A stretch of 64,000 bases of DNA from Globisporangium splendens. Lineage: Eukaryota; Oomycota; Peronosporomycetes; Pythiales; Pythiaceae. The stretch's first letter is position 1; each line of letters opens with the position of its first letter. Both the position numbers and the translations under genes were made by a program. Shown here in pieces: positions 40,742-51,700 of the stretch. The stretch is from assembly GCA_006386115.1 (NCBI GenBank), contig VFIW01000039.1, positions 124,001-188,000 of the forward strand. Direction: 5' to 3'. The notes under the pieces are model-generated. The model saw only the letters and a program-made list of their open reading frames with translations. It was not told the origin of the DNA and did no database searches.

Positions 40742-41233
40742 GGTTTCTTGGTTTTCCAACGGGGTTTTCTTCAGAGGCAGGGACACGAGTGGCGTTCTGA
40801 GACCGACGACAGAAGCTCAGGAACGCACGGAGACAGAGGGAGGGAGTCAACACGAAGCACTCGCAATGCACACGAAGGCGGCGGCTTCGTCGAGCGATCG
40901 TGCGTTCAGGAACGGATCTTTTCGGACTTTGCCGTGTCAGCAGGTGCTTCCCCTCTTCCCTTCTACTACAAGGGACCAAAAGAGACCATCACTCGGAGCA
41001 TGCGAACTTTAGCGAAAAGATCCTTTAGGGGTGACCCCCCGCCGTGGAAAGACAGCGTTTTTCTATGGATCAGACAGACCTGACATCTGGCGCCACTCTG
41101 CCACAAGATCTGACGATTTCATCTAAAGTGCGGTTACGCGTTGGATTGCGCAGCTGAAGGTTACGTTTGCTAAAGTGCGTAACGTAACCGAATCAATTTT
41201 ATGGTAGGTGCGGTTACGCTGTCGATCACTTGG
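40742..41233. other. Intergenic, with repeated GTTACG motifs
   Basis: Between 41130 and 41240 the hexamer GTTACG occurs about six times in both orientations (for example 41133, 41160, 41178, 41213), some inside the longer string GTGCGGTTACGC. The rest is presumed promoter of the vigilin-like gene. Confidence 0.5.
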
Positions 41234-42434
41234 TTACGGAGTACGCTTGTGAAGTTCGACTTGACAGGTGTCGCTTGACGATGCTGGAAGCATGCGCTGC
41301 AACCAGCGCGTGACGTCGTTGAGCTCCTCCATGGAGACGCTGTGCGTGAGTCCGTTGTAGACGCGCAGGTCGACGCCCACGCCCGCGGCCTCGAGCGTCT
41401 CCTTGGCCGCCAGCACTCGCGCGAGCGGGATCCTCGCGTCTGCGTCCCCGTGGCAGATGAGCGCAGGCGTCGTGATGGCTTCCGGCGCGGCGGCGAACGT
41501 CTGTGGAAGCAGCAGAATGATACGAGCACACGGAGTTAGACACGAGGGCTGTCTCTATAGCTGGTCACTGTGGAGAGACAGAGAGTGCGTACCGCGATCT
41601 TGGGGATGAAACCCGAGAGGATGAGCACCCCCGCGAGCGCCTGCTTGAGGTGATACCCCGTGTAATACGACATCGCGCCGCCCTGACACACCAGCACGGT
41701 CATGGGTCAATTGTACAAGGCATAGACATCAAGCTCCTTAAAAGAGCTCACCTGGCTGAATCCTCCGAGCACGATGCGCGAGCGAGGAATCCCAGCTTTG
41801 ACCTGATGGCACAAGGACGATTCAAGCGCCGACCATGAGCGAGATGGCATGATAAAAACGAGTTGACTCTGCGTTGGACAGTTACCTCGTCGTCAATGAG
41901 TGCTGTGAGCCGATCTCGCGCGTCGTCGATGCCCTTGTTCTCATCGTTGATCTTCCCGAATTCGGAGATGTCATACTAGCATGTGCAAATCACAGCTGTG
42001 CTTACGAAAGAGTCCACCATCCATGCTCACAGAAGCAAGCACATCACGTACCCACGACGGCATGCGTCTGCCTCCCGTTGCCGTAATCGGAATCGCGTTT
42101 GCTTGATATCATTTACAATGACACACTCAGTCCCCAGAGCAAAGCATTCCACAAACTACCCCACCAAACGTACCCGTTGGGAGGACGAACTTCACGTGTG
42201 GCAGCTCCTTGGACAGCGACGCCATCGTATCCGTCCATCCTTGTGCCGTGTCGCCAAATCCGTGGGCAAACACGACCTGAGACCACAGCATGTTGGAGAT
42301 CAGCTCCATGAGATGCGCACAAACACACACAGACAGAGAGCCATGTAGTCGACGCAACGACGTACCGCGGCCGTCGGGGTCGTTGGCGTGATGGTAACCG
42401 TGCTGTCGCGGTCGATGTTCAGTTTCGCGCTCAT
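41234..42434 (-). CDS. Acyl-protein thioesterase/lysophospholipase-like hydrolase, copy A
   Basis: There are seven exons: 42366-42434, 42174-42276, 42052-42101, 41886-41975, 41752-41802, 41593-41682 and 41234-41500, giving 239 residues. All introns are GT-AG, 69-92 nt, and every junction keeps frame. This is an alpha/beta hydrolase of the APT1 (LYPLA, abhydrolase_2) family. Oxyanion-side motif: VVFAHGFGDTAQGW. Nucleophile elbow: GGFSQ/GG, split by an intron. Acid: Asp in CHGDADARIP. Histidine: NGLTHSVSMEEL. LPTA and RRMPSWYDI are also family landmarks. Such enzymes remove palmitate from proteins or hydrolyse lysophospholipids. The coding frame stays open upstream of 42434 to ATGs at 42500 and 42530 (MAQAAKLCHFCFSLPTRT), which could give a targeted longer form. 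Copy B follows in tandem on the same strand. Confidence 0.88.
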
Positions 42435-42495
42435 GTTTGCTTGTAAAGTGCGCGTTGGAAGCGAAAAGCAAAAGTGGCATAGCTTAGCTGCCTGC

Positions 42496-42532
42496 GCCAT
42501 TCGCCATTCGCCATTTCGCCATTTCGCCATGT
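42496..42532 (-). repeat. CGCCATT tandem repeat in the 5' leader of thioesterase copy A
   Basis: Five imperfect copies of CGCCATT(T) lie end to end. In the sense of the gene they read ATGGCG(A), so they place several ATG triplets just upstream of the annotated start, one of them in frame with it. Confidence 0.7.
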
Positions 42533-42961
42533 GACGTAGTGTCCACATGGACATGATTTCGTTGACGCAATCGCGGCGATTGCGTGAACAACTCCCTTGC
42601 CACGTCACCACGCCGGATCACGCGATGGATACATTTGTCAGTTCCCTCCGCGACAATCGTTGCTCATGCCGTATGCTGGCTAACGCGGCTGCTTCACTTC
42701 AACAAGAACCGAGGCACTGCGGTGATTTCGACTCATTTACAGTAGCAGTGAGCGCTTGGAAAGGCACCTGCCTGCTGGCTGCATCCTCAAAGCAAGTGGA
42801 CAAGCACCAACACAAATGAGAGCGCACTGATCCATGGCTATCAATCATTCTCTGCAAAAGCGTGTTCTCACGGAGAAATGTATTGCCTCTGGGCTGCTGT
42901 TTTATCAGGTTTTTGCTCCACGCTCCTGGTTCTTACACAGCGACACAACGAGGAAGTACGC
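42533..42961. other. Intergenic between the two thioesterase copies
   Basis: No gene was recognised. The region contains the 5' flank of copy A and the 3' flank of copy B, both on the minus strand. Confidence 0.6.
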
Positions 42962-44151
42962 TTACGGGATGATCGTTTGCAACCAGACCTTGATGTCGTC
43001 GAGCTCCTCCATGCACATGCTGTGCTCCATGCCGTTGTAGACGCGGAAGTCGAGCTTCACGCCCGACGCCTCGAGCTTGTCCTTGGACATGGATCCCCAC
43101 TGGAAACGCACGACCGGGTCCGAGTCGCCGTGGCAGATCAGCGCCGGCACAGTCACGGTCTCCGGCGTCACAGCAAACGACTGGAGCTTTGGGATGTACC
43201 CCGAAAGGATGAGCACGCCAGCGAGCGCCTTCTTCATCTGGTACCCCGTGTAGTACGACATCGCGCCGCCCTGCAGACAAACGTATTGCAGCCATTTCAG
43301 CATCGCGTATTCGTCACAGTATCATATACAGAGCCCGATAGATGTTTTAGGTACCTGGCTGAATCCTCCAAGCACAATGCGGTTGTGCGGGATCCCGGCT
43401 TCCACCTGCGCCGTTTAGAAGCAAGCTAATGAGCATATGGACACGGGTAGTAACCAAAGGCATTATTCCAGCGCACCTCCTTCTCGATCAACCCCGTGAG
43501 CAGCTCCCGAGACTCTTCGACGCCCTCGTTTTCGTCGTTTTCCGTCTTGGTCAACGACTTGATGTCGTACTACAAAGCACATTGAGAGACAAAGCACGCA
43601 TACAAAGATAAAGTGAGTATCCCAGATGCTCACTCTGTTTCCTTACTCGCAGCGCGTGTACGAACCCACGACGGCATCCGCATGCCCATATTGAGCGTCA
43701 CTGGCTTGGACGAAGCTGCATCATTCATTCGTAAACACGCCGTGGGTCAGCCAGATCCATACAAGTGCTCAGGTGTTCCTCATTGCTTCACGCATATATA
43801 CGCACCCGTTGGGAGAATAAACTTGACGTGCGGCAGATCCTTCGAGAGCATCGCCATGGCGTCCGACCACCCGTGGGCCGTGTCGCCGAGGCCGTGCGCG
43901 AAAATCACCTACAACCACACAGGCACCCGTCAAGATCGCCCTCCTTCCGCGAGATTCATCAGACGCAGGCGTCCACAGAGTCAACGGCAAGAGGCGCATA
44001 GAGGTGCAAGGCGTACGGCGGCCGTGGGGTTGGCGGGCGTGATGGTGATCGTGCCCTCGCGGTTGATGTTCATCTTGGCGGCGCTCATGCTGCGAGTGAG
44101 GAACAAGGTGCGGCGGTGGATCTGCAGTGCCCGTCGAATATGCGGCAACAT
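42962..44151 (-). CDS. Acyl-protein thioesterase-like hydrolase, copy B, with a predicted mitochondrial leader
   Basis: There are six exons: 44017-44151, 43806-43908, 43666-43715, 43477-43569, 43355-43405 and 42962-43270, giving 246 residues from the ATG at 44151 (225 from the ATG at 44088). The leader MLPHIRRALQIHRRTLFLTR has five Arg and no acidic residue, like a mitochondrial presequence. The catalytic pattern is complete: VIFAHGLGDTAHGW, GGFSQ/GG nucleophile, CHGDSDPVV acid, GMEHSMCMEEL histidine. LPT and GMRMPSWYDI agree with APT1. Intron positions and phases equal those of copy A except that the last intron of A is missing here. The enzyme family deacylates proteins or lysolipids. Which start is used cannot be decided from DNA alone. 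Confidence 0.87.
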
Positions 44152-44351
44152 GGTCTCAGAGTCCTTCCACAAAACGCTGCTTGTCAAGTATCGACTTATA
44201 GAGGTTACTACACTTTTAGCTCTAGTGGTTGAGCAGGGTATGCAAATAGATAGGATAGTGACTCAGTAAAAGTCAGCACGTTGGATTCTGTGTCCTGGTA
44301 CAACTGCAATCGATTGCCGGTACCGAACTAGAAGGTCATTCTTTATCATCA

Positions 44352-45338
44352 TCAGAGCCTCGTGATCAAATCCCACTTGGAAGTGACCATGATGACCTGG
44401 CACTCGTTCACCATGTTGATCAGCCATTCGTCGTCATACCAGTAATGCGCAGCAAAGCTGGATCGCTCGGGTGCATACATGCTGAAGTAAGGCAGCGCCA
44501 GAAAGACAGGGACACCGATCATCGCCACCAGATCCATGAGCAACCCAGCTGAAAACACAAGCAGACGCTCCAGGGGAGGGTTGTTCTCCGTGAACCTCTG
44601 GATCAGCGTGGTGGACCAGCAATTGCAAATGAGTAGTGTGACATACAGTCGATTGAGCCACATGCGAGGAAGCCAGCAGCTCATCCGGTACGCCTGCGTC
44701 GTCTGCAGCACAATCTCCACGGCTTCCTGACAGAGAAAGATCGTGCGAAAGTGAGGTCCGCCGAGTCCAAAGAGTCCCGTGTGGCCAAACAGCCACTTGC
44801 GCCAGTAGAAAACCTTTTGATTCAGGCCGCCAAAGTACTTGGACGTGTACAAAAACCTAGAGCGCAACTTGGACGAGACTTTGGTGCTGGAGATGCGTGA
44901 AGCCGTGTTCGATTCAAACACGAGTCGCCGGTAGTATGCTGAGTACACGGGCATCCGAAGCATCAAGAACACGTGTGGTGCTGCAATTGCTCCGTGCGCG
45001 TACGCCACCCATGTGTACGAAGACACCGGCAGCCGAAGCGCGTAACGACGCAGATTCGAGCTGAGGGATAGTGGCATGATGTACGTGTAGAGATACGACG
45101 CAGCGATGAAGTAGGCGGCGCAAAGCCCATGTGCCAGAATGATCCCCAGCCAACAAAGCGTGAATACTCTGGGAGAGACTCGCACGCGGAAGAGTTCTTT
45201 GGCCGCTTTCGCTTTCGCACGCGAACTTCGTCTGGAAATGGAGCTTTTCAGATGTTCGACGAAGCTTCGATGAGTAATAATCTTCCGATCCTTAGCTCTG
45301 GAAGTCATGCTCGGGACAACCAGGTTTTTCGCGCGCAT
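44352..45338 (-). CDS. Predicted multi-pass membrane protein of an oomycete type
   Basis: The protein has 328 residues from the ATG at 45338; the ATG at 45308 (MTSRAKDRKII) is an equally good start. The open frame continues upstream without ATG. Hydrophobic segments include VFTLCWLGIILAHGLCAAYF, VAYAHGAIAAPHVFLML, RLYVTLLICNCWSTTLI and LLMDLVAMIGVPVFLALPYF. The central block GLFGLGGPHFRTIFLCQEA with VLQTTQAYRMS and LPRMWLNR is a pattern I associate with oomycete membrane proteins that often carry C-terminal leucine-rich repeats. No such repeats follow here, since the frame stops at 44352 and the next sequence belongs to thioesterase copy B. It may be a shortened member of that family. Function unknown. 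Confidence 0.65.
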   Translation of the reverse strand: MRAKNLVVPSMTSRAKDRKIITHRSFVEHLKSSISRRSSRAKAKAAKELFRVRVSPRVFTLCWLGIILAHGLCAAYFIAASYLYTYIMPLSLSSNLRRYALRLPVSSYTWVAYAHGAIAAPHVFLMLRMPVYSAYYRRLVFESNTASRISSTKVSSKLRSRFLYTSKYFGGLNQKVFYWRKWLFGHTGLFGLGGPHFRTIFLCQEAVEIVLQTTQAYRMSCWLPRMWLNRLYVTLLICNCWSTTLIQRFTENNPPLERLLVFSAGLLMDLVAMIGVPVFLALPYFSMYAPERSSFAAHYWYDDEWLINMVNECQVIMVTSKWDLITRL

Positions 45339-45758
45339 TGCTGCCTTGTGGGCATTACAGCGTTCAATGAACCAAAGCACACGTTGCGCAATGCTGTTCT
45401 GTTTGCGCCCCCAAAGAGCAAACAAGAAACGATAAGACGAAACCACCTCGCATTCTGCTCGAAAAATGCACACTCAGCTCTTTATAGAGCGAACCCGAGT
45501 CCAAGTTTAGAGAAGTGGAGTTACCACTTGTCCATTTTAGGCTGGCATTCCTGACGCGGTAGCGCTTTCGGACGTAGAACAGATGATCACACGGTTCATC
45601 AGGAGGACTCGGGGAAGCCGATCTGAAGATTCACAACTTTGGAGGTACCTTGAGTGGCCAATTTCTTGCAAACAAGGATTGACAGACAATTTGGCAGAGC
45701 TTCAGATGTGTCCAATATGTGCCTCTAACAATGTTGCCACCTGTGTCTGCGGCTGATG
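45339..45758. other. Intergenic; 5' leader of the membrane protein
   Basis: The part up to 45473 is open in the frame of the membrane protein but lacks an ATG. The rest shows nothing recognisable and carries the 3' end of the GAF-domain locus. Confidence 0.5.
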
Positions 45759-48700
45759 CTACACGCTCCGTTTCTCCTCTCTTATCTGGGTCTGGTAATC
45801 CTGACTCTTCTCTCGCTGCTCTCGATTGCGCACTTTCATTTCGCGAACCTCCATCGCTGCCAATTGGCGCAGCTCTTGTGCCAAGTTCAACTGCTTTCGC
45901 CGCTGAATCTGCTGCTGCATCTGGTCGTAAAGTCGACTCGACCGAGAGCGGCGCGTCGATGACGACTTCACTGTCGCGGAAGTCTGCTGCTGTCGCTCGC
46001 TCATCACTGCGATTTGCCGCTGCAGCTGCGCGATCTCGTGCTGATTAAATGATTCTTTTTGCTTCAAACTTCCGAGTTCACTCACCAAGTTCTTCGGTTG
46101 TAGACGTTGCTTCAGAATTTTCTTCTCGAGCTTCGTTTCACGCTGCTGCCGTTCGGCATTTTCTTCTTCCATATACCGCAACTGTGCTCCCACTTTAGCA
46201 GACTGCCCCAGTTCGAACGAAAGCTGCGTGATTGTTTTGTCGCGAGCGACCAACACCGACTGCTGTTCGCTAGTCTCACGTGCATATGCTTCCAGTCTCG
46301 ACACCATTTTCGATATTTGTGCTTCGAGCCTCTTGTTTTCCGCTGCCAACGCATTCTGATCCCCGAGTCGGAGCTGGAAATCGTCATGCGCTTGCAATTG
46401 GTGCTGCTGTTGCTTCTGAAGCTCTTTCTTCTCTGCGACAAGCCGGCCAATTTCAGACTGTGCGCCGTCGTTGACACGCAGTTGGTGGCTCAGCTTCGCT
46501 TCAGTTTGAATCCGATGCAGCGCTGATCCGATAATCGGTGCCATCTGCCTCAACAAGTCCTGCTTCTGAGCATTTAGAGGAGTGGTCATGCTCCCCATTC
46601 GTGCAACGCATACTGCTAAAAGCTCATTTCCGCCATGATACGGTGAGGGTATGCGTAGGCGCAATGCATTGTCCATTTCTAGAGTCGCAGTTGCCACGTC
46701 AGCAGCCTCGTCAAGGCTGCCATCACTGTGTTCACCACGAACAACTCGGTCCGGCTCCTCTGCCGGGTTCGTAGAAGTTGAATGGCACAACTGGAATGCC
46801 ACACGATCACATGCAAGAAGCTTCTTCAAATATGCCGTCACAAGGTTGCTCAGTGCGCGCTCGCTTTCGACTCCACTTAGCGCAGACACAAACTCAGCAA
46901 AACTTGACATGTCTGAGACTGTTTGCTCCAGCTGATGAGATTTCACGGCGAGACTTGGCGCCTGCATTTTCGCTTCTTGCAGCTGGGAAAGTTCGTTTTG
47001 GGCTGCATTGGCTTTGTTTAGCTGAGAAATCTGTCGGTGTATGCATCTCGCGAGTTGTGGCAAGTGAACCTGTTCGTCATCTGCGTTAAACACTTCGTCC
47101 AAGTATGAGCCCCTGATCACGAGATGGTACGCAGGCTCGCCGATTTCTGTGTTGGTGCCGCACATGCTCAGTAACCAAAACTGCTCTTCACCTCGGCGCT
47201 GTGACGTAGGGTCAACTCCTTTAACGATAGCAAGCCCATTGGGATGCCCACCTCACATTTTCTGTTGAGAAATAGCGTCGCGCATCCATGCTGGAAGGTC
47301 TGGATTAGCACTGTTTGACATAATACCTCGGTGAACAGTTCATCGTCGCTGTAAAGTCGACAATCAAAAACCTTCATTCTCGCAGCGATCTTGCGAGACG
47401 ACCACAATGCCTTAAACTCCCACTCCACAGCCGCCTTTAGCGAGCGCAAACTAGCTGCTTCTTGCACTTTTATGAGCAACGAAATGATACCAGGAAGCAG
47501 TGCGTCTCGTCGTTTCTGACGGATTTTGTCCTCACTGTCGCTTTTCTCGTCATCATCCTCATCCTCATCGCCATTTTCCTGGATACTGCTATAGACAATA
47601 TCCATTTGTTCATGGCCTTCACGCCTTGCTTGACCGACTGTGTCGCATGCTTGACTGCTCAAAAGTGGCGCAGAGTAGCCTGGTAGTAATCCAGAGTCTA
47701 CTCTTCCTACATGGAGCTGAGGGCTGCGTCCAGCCTTGTCAGCACCTACTGACTGCCTTGATGTGCCAGGAGGACGACCAAAGTTCACAGCTCATGCTGG
47801 CTGTTGCTGGCGCAGCGCTTGTTTTCGCTGCAGCTTGCGGTACAACGTGAGCCCAATGAAGTGGACAGTTGGAGCGAACCATGTCAGGAAATCTCGAAAC
47901 GTGTCTTTTTCCTCACAGCCCAGCGAGCTCTCACAACACACTTTCAAGATGGCAACAACACGTTCTTGTCCCTGGTCTTCTCGTGTGGCTCCAATCATCG
48001 GGACATGTATGCTCACGTCGCCGATGTCACGTTTGGCATCCTCTTGTGCCTCTTCTACAGTATTTTCACTGACAAACGCTTTTCGAAGGGCTTGATGCGT
48101 GGCATCTTTGGATGTTGACTGAATCGGGAGAAACTGGAACTGCTTTTCTCCAAAGCTCTCAGCTGACCCTGAAATCGAGAAGAAGAAGTTGCCTTCCGCC
48201 ACAGCTCCGAACAAGTGGAAACCACCTCGACGAACGAACTCGCGCTCTCGAAAAGCAGATTCCAGTCGTCCCTTAATGATCTCTGTCAAATGCTGCCACA
48301 TTTCCAGCAGTTGCTTCGAACGCATAGCTTTGGACGATTCGGAGTGCAGCGCGGGTAAGGCGAGCGACATCTGGTTTGTCAGTCCACAGTAGAGCTGGGT
48401 GTGTTGGTCATGCTTGCTCTGCAGCTGACTGCATTTATGCTCCAAAAGTGCCAGTTGGCGCTCCGCATTGGTCTCCTTGTCTGTCATGAGCGCAACCTGC
48501 CGCTTCCAAAGGGCACCCTGTACTAGAGCATGGCAACGGACGACTGCTGCCTGAATCAGCACCTTGATCTGTTGGATTTGATGCATCGAAGTGAATGAAC
48601 CAGGCGATGGAGGCACTCCGTCTGGTTGATCAGCCAGCACAATCAAAACAGCCTTAGTTTCCTGCGAGACTTTGGACACATCCTTACTTTCTTCGGCTTT

Positions 48701-51700
48701 GCTGGCTGAGTCAATCTCCTCAATGGCTGCAATGGGAATTGGAAACACACTGACAGATTTCACACCCTTGATCGACGCAACCTTTAAATCTAGATCGTCT
48801 TCTCGTCCTTGCGACTTGCAAGGAGCTCCGTTGGCACACACGGTGATCACTTCGGACTGCTTGATGCATGCTCTAATCGCCTCTTTCACTTCATCGGATC
48901 GGACTACACGCTTGTCTTCGGCTTTCGTCATGGAAGTAAACAAAGGTGGGTCACTGCGTGCTTTCTTGGACAGAAGGTTTAAATGAACATCACGGATGTT
49001 TTCCATAGCAGAAATCGTGTTGCCCAAGCCTACAAGAACTTGTTTTGGCGATTCAATGGCTTCCAAATCAGCGAGATACGAGTCGACCAGCTTGCTTGTT
49101 GAACAGATTACATGGTCAATATGATTTCGGAGTGCCACGAGATTGACTTCGTTGCGGTGCAGCAGATTCTTCATCTCCAGCGAGTTCAGCTCAAGCTGAC
49201 TTTTCTCCAGCAGCAATTGTTCTCGCTCCTCACATAGAGACTGAATTTGATTTGCATGTTTCGTCTTCTCTCGCCATAATCCCATCGCGCCACTCACGAA
49301 TTGACGGATGAAAACGAACACATTATCAAACCCACGCACAGCCAGGAGTGACAAGTCGGATCTGGTATCTAGCACGAGGACGCCGATCTCAGCATGGTTC
49401 GCATCAGAGAGCCGATAGAAGAACCGAAAGACATCCCCCTTGCTCTGCGTATCGAGACGAATGCAACTCAATTGCTCGTCTTCTGAAGCAGCGTTCCCGA
49501 TCATGGATTGTACTGACTGGAGCAAGTCGTGGCGTGCGTGGGTGTCATCTTTACCTCCAATCATTTCCCAGTGTGTCTCAGAGCTGAGAGCTTCTGGACA
49601 AAGGCATATGCGAGCTTGGACAGGACTGCCAGTCATCATGGAGAGAATACTACCAACGATCTTGTGCAGCTTGGGCTCAGCATCTTTCCAGGCAAGCGAT
49701 TCGTGAAAAGCGCATCCAATTTCTTTCACGACATCTTCAACGATAGCTCGGTCGCGACTGGATTCGCTAAGTGCTTCCGCTGCGCTAATTAACTGTCGGT
49801 TCAGGTTGCCAGTTCCTTCACGAGTTAACGCGCTATCTTGCACTTCACTCAAACCGTCCAGCACGAGTTCACCGCACAGATTGAACGCGAAATCAACACT
49901 TGAATCGTCGATGAGATCTGACTTTTCCATAACCGCAACGGAAACAAGTCGTATTGACCCGATAGTCGAACTAGACCGATCAGCGATATGGACAAGAAAG
50001 CGGTGGGTCGATCGTTCTTCATCATTCTTACTAACGTTGACGATCTTCCAGGCAGTGGCGTGTTTCTTTTGGCAGTCGGAATGCACCAGCGATAGCGTAG
50101 GGTGGTTGGCGCCTCCGCACGACAACTCATTGCTCGCTGTCGCGCTCAGATCAAAAGTTAAAGTTTTTATATCACCTCTCTCCTGCAAAAGTGCACCCAG
50201 TTCGTCGATCATCTTGAGAGTATCGGGCGACGAGCATTGCTCGCAATCAGTCGTGCACGAGTGGATTAGAGAAGAGTGGCAGCAGGCATCTCGTTCAATG
50301 CGCAAGTAGGATCGAAACTGTATCAGCTTTGGTCCACTGTGACGAAGCTGGCAGGGACTTGACTCACTTTCATGCAGCAACGAGTTCTCCACCAGTCCAA
50401 GAAGCTCTTTGCACCAATCTTCCGATTTGCTCACTGGTTGTGCATTTTTTACTCGATTGGAAGTCCACGCTTTTATTCTGGTCTGAACGCACAGCAGCCG
50501 CGTGGACCAGGCATGCCAATGCTGCTTCCAAGCTCTAGCGTGTTCGTTGGACACAGTTTCAACACGTTGGACATGCTCCTCCAGACACTGGATTTGGCTT
50601 GCTTGCGTCCGACAGCGTAAAGTAGCTGTGATCATAGCTATTAGCTGAGTCACAAGCCTATCATCTTCCACTTGCGTCATGACTTCCAGATAACCAAGTG
50701 GTCGGGAAGAAGAGCCATCCGATCCACGAGTTTCTGCAATGGGTTCCGCAGAAGTCAGGACCACGAAGCTTTTGGGTAGTCTCTCATTAGAAAGAGCCAA
50801 GTTCCAAGTCTTCACTTTACCGTCTGCGACTGTCCAAAGATACTCATGCTGCTCACTCGTCAGCCAAAGCTTCAGACTTCGATCGCTGAACACCTCAATC
50901 GCAGAGAAAAGGCGATACCAACTGGAACTTGGTTCCACTAAATCGTCGACACAATCAATCTCTTCGGGTGCCTTGAGTAATGCAACGCTAGCCATGACTG
51001 CCTCATGCAGCAAAGCCCAGCGCTCGCGCTCCTGTTCCATTCGAGTGAGGATTTCTGTGCCATCCTGAACTTGACTCTTAAGAGCGAGACATTGTGCCTC
51101 GTTTTGGCCACTGCGGTGACGCACTTCTTCAACAGTCAAGCAATGCGAGAGGAGACTCTGCAGAAAGTCACTCAGCCATTCCAAGTGCGTCACGAGTCGG
51201 TGACCCTCTAATGTCGTGCCCTCGGGTTTCCAAGCGATATGCAGCCGACCCAACACACACGAGCCGTCTTGGTCTGGCGCTTTCAACTGCTTGACAAACG
51301 CAGATTCATCGGATCTTGACATTTTCGTTGTGTCACTGCGCAAAAACACGTCATTCGCTCCACTCCCAATCGCAAGCTCGACACTTGTCAGGTTCACGAT
51401 GTCCCGAAAAGTCTTAATGAATGATTCGGTAAATTGGTGCTGGATGCGTGATTTGTATTCGTCGAATTTTCCTCCAACAGCGGTCGGGACAGTCATAGCC
51501 CGCGTCCAGAGTTCGTGTGCTAGAGTAAAGACCTGGTTGGACAACTTTTCCTCGTGCAACTCAGCTTGGAGACGAGAAACATTGTCCTGCAGCTGCTTAG
51601 ACACTGCGCTCGAGGCTTTACAGCCTCGCTTGAACTTGCAAATTTTACGGACACACTCGGCCATTTCTAGCAGAAAGTCATTGGTCGCATCAAAATACGC

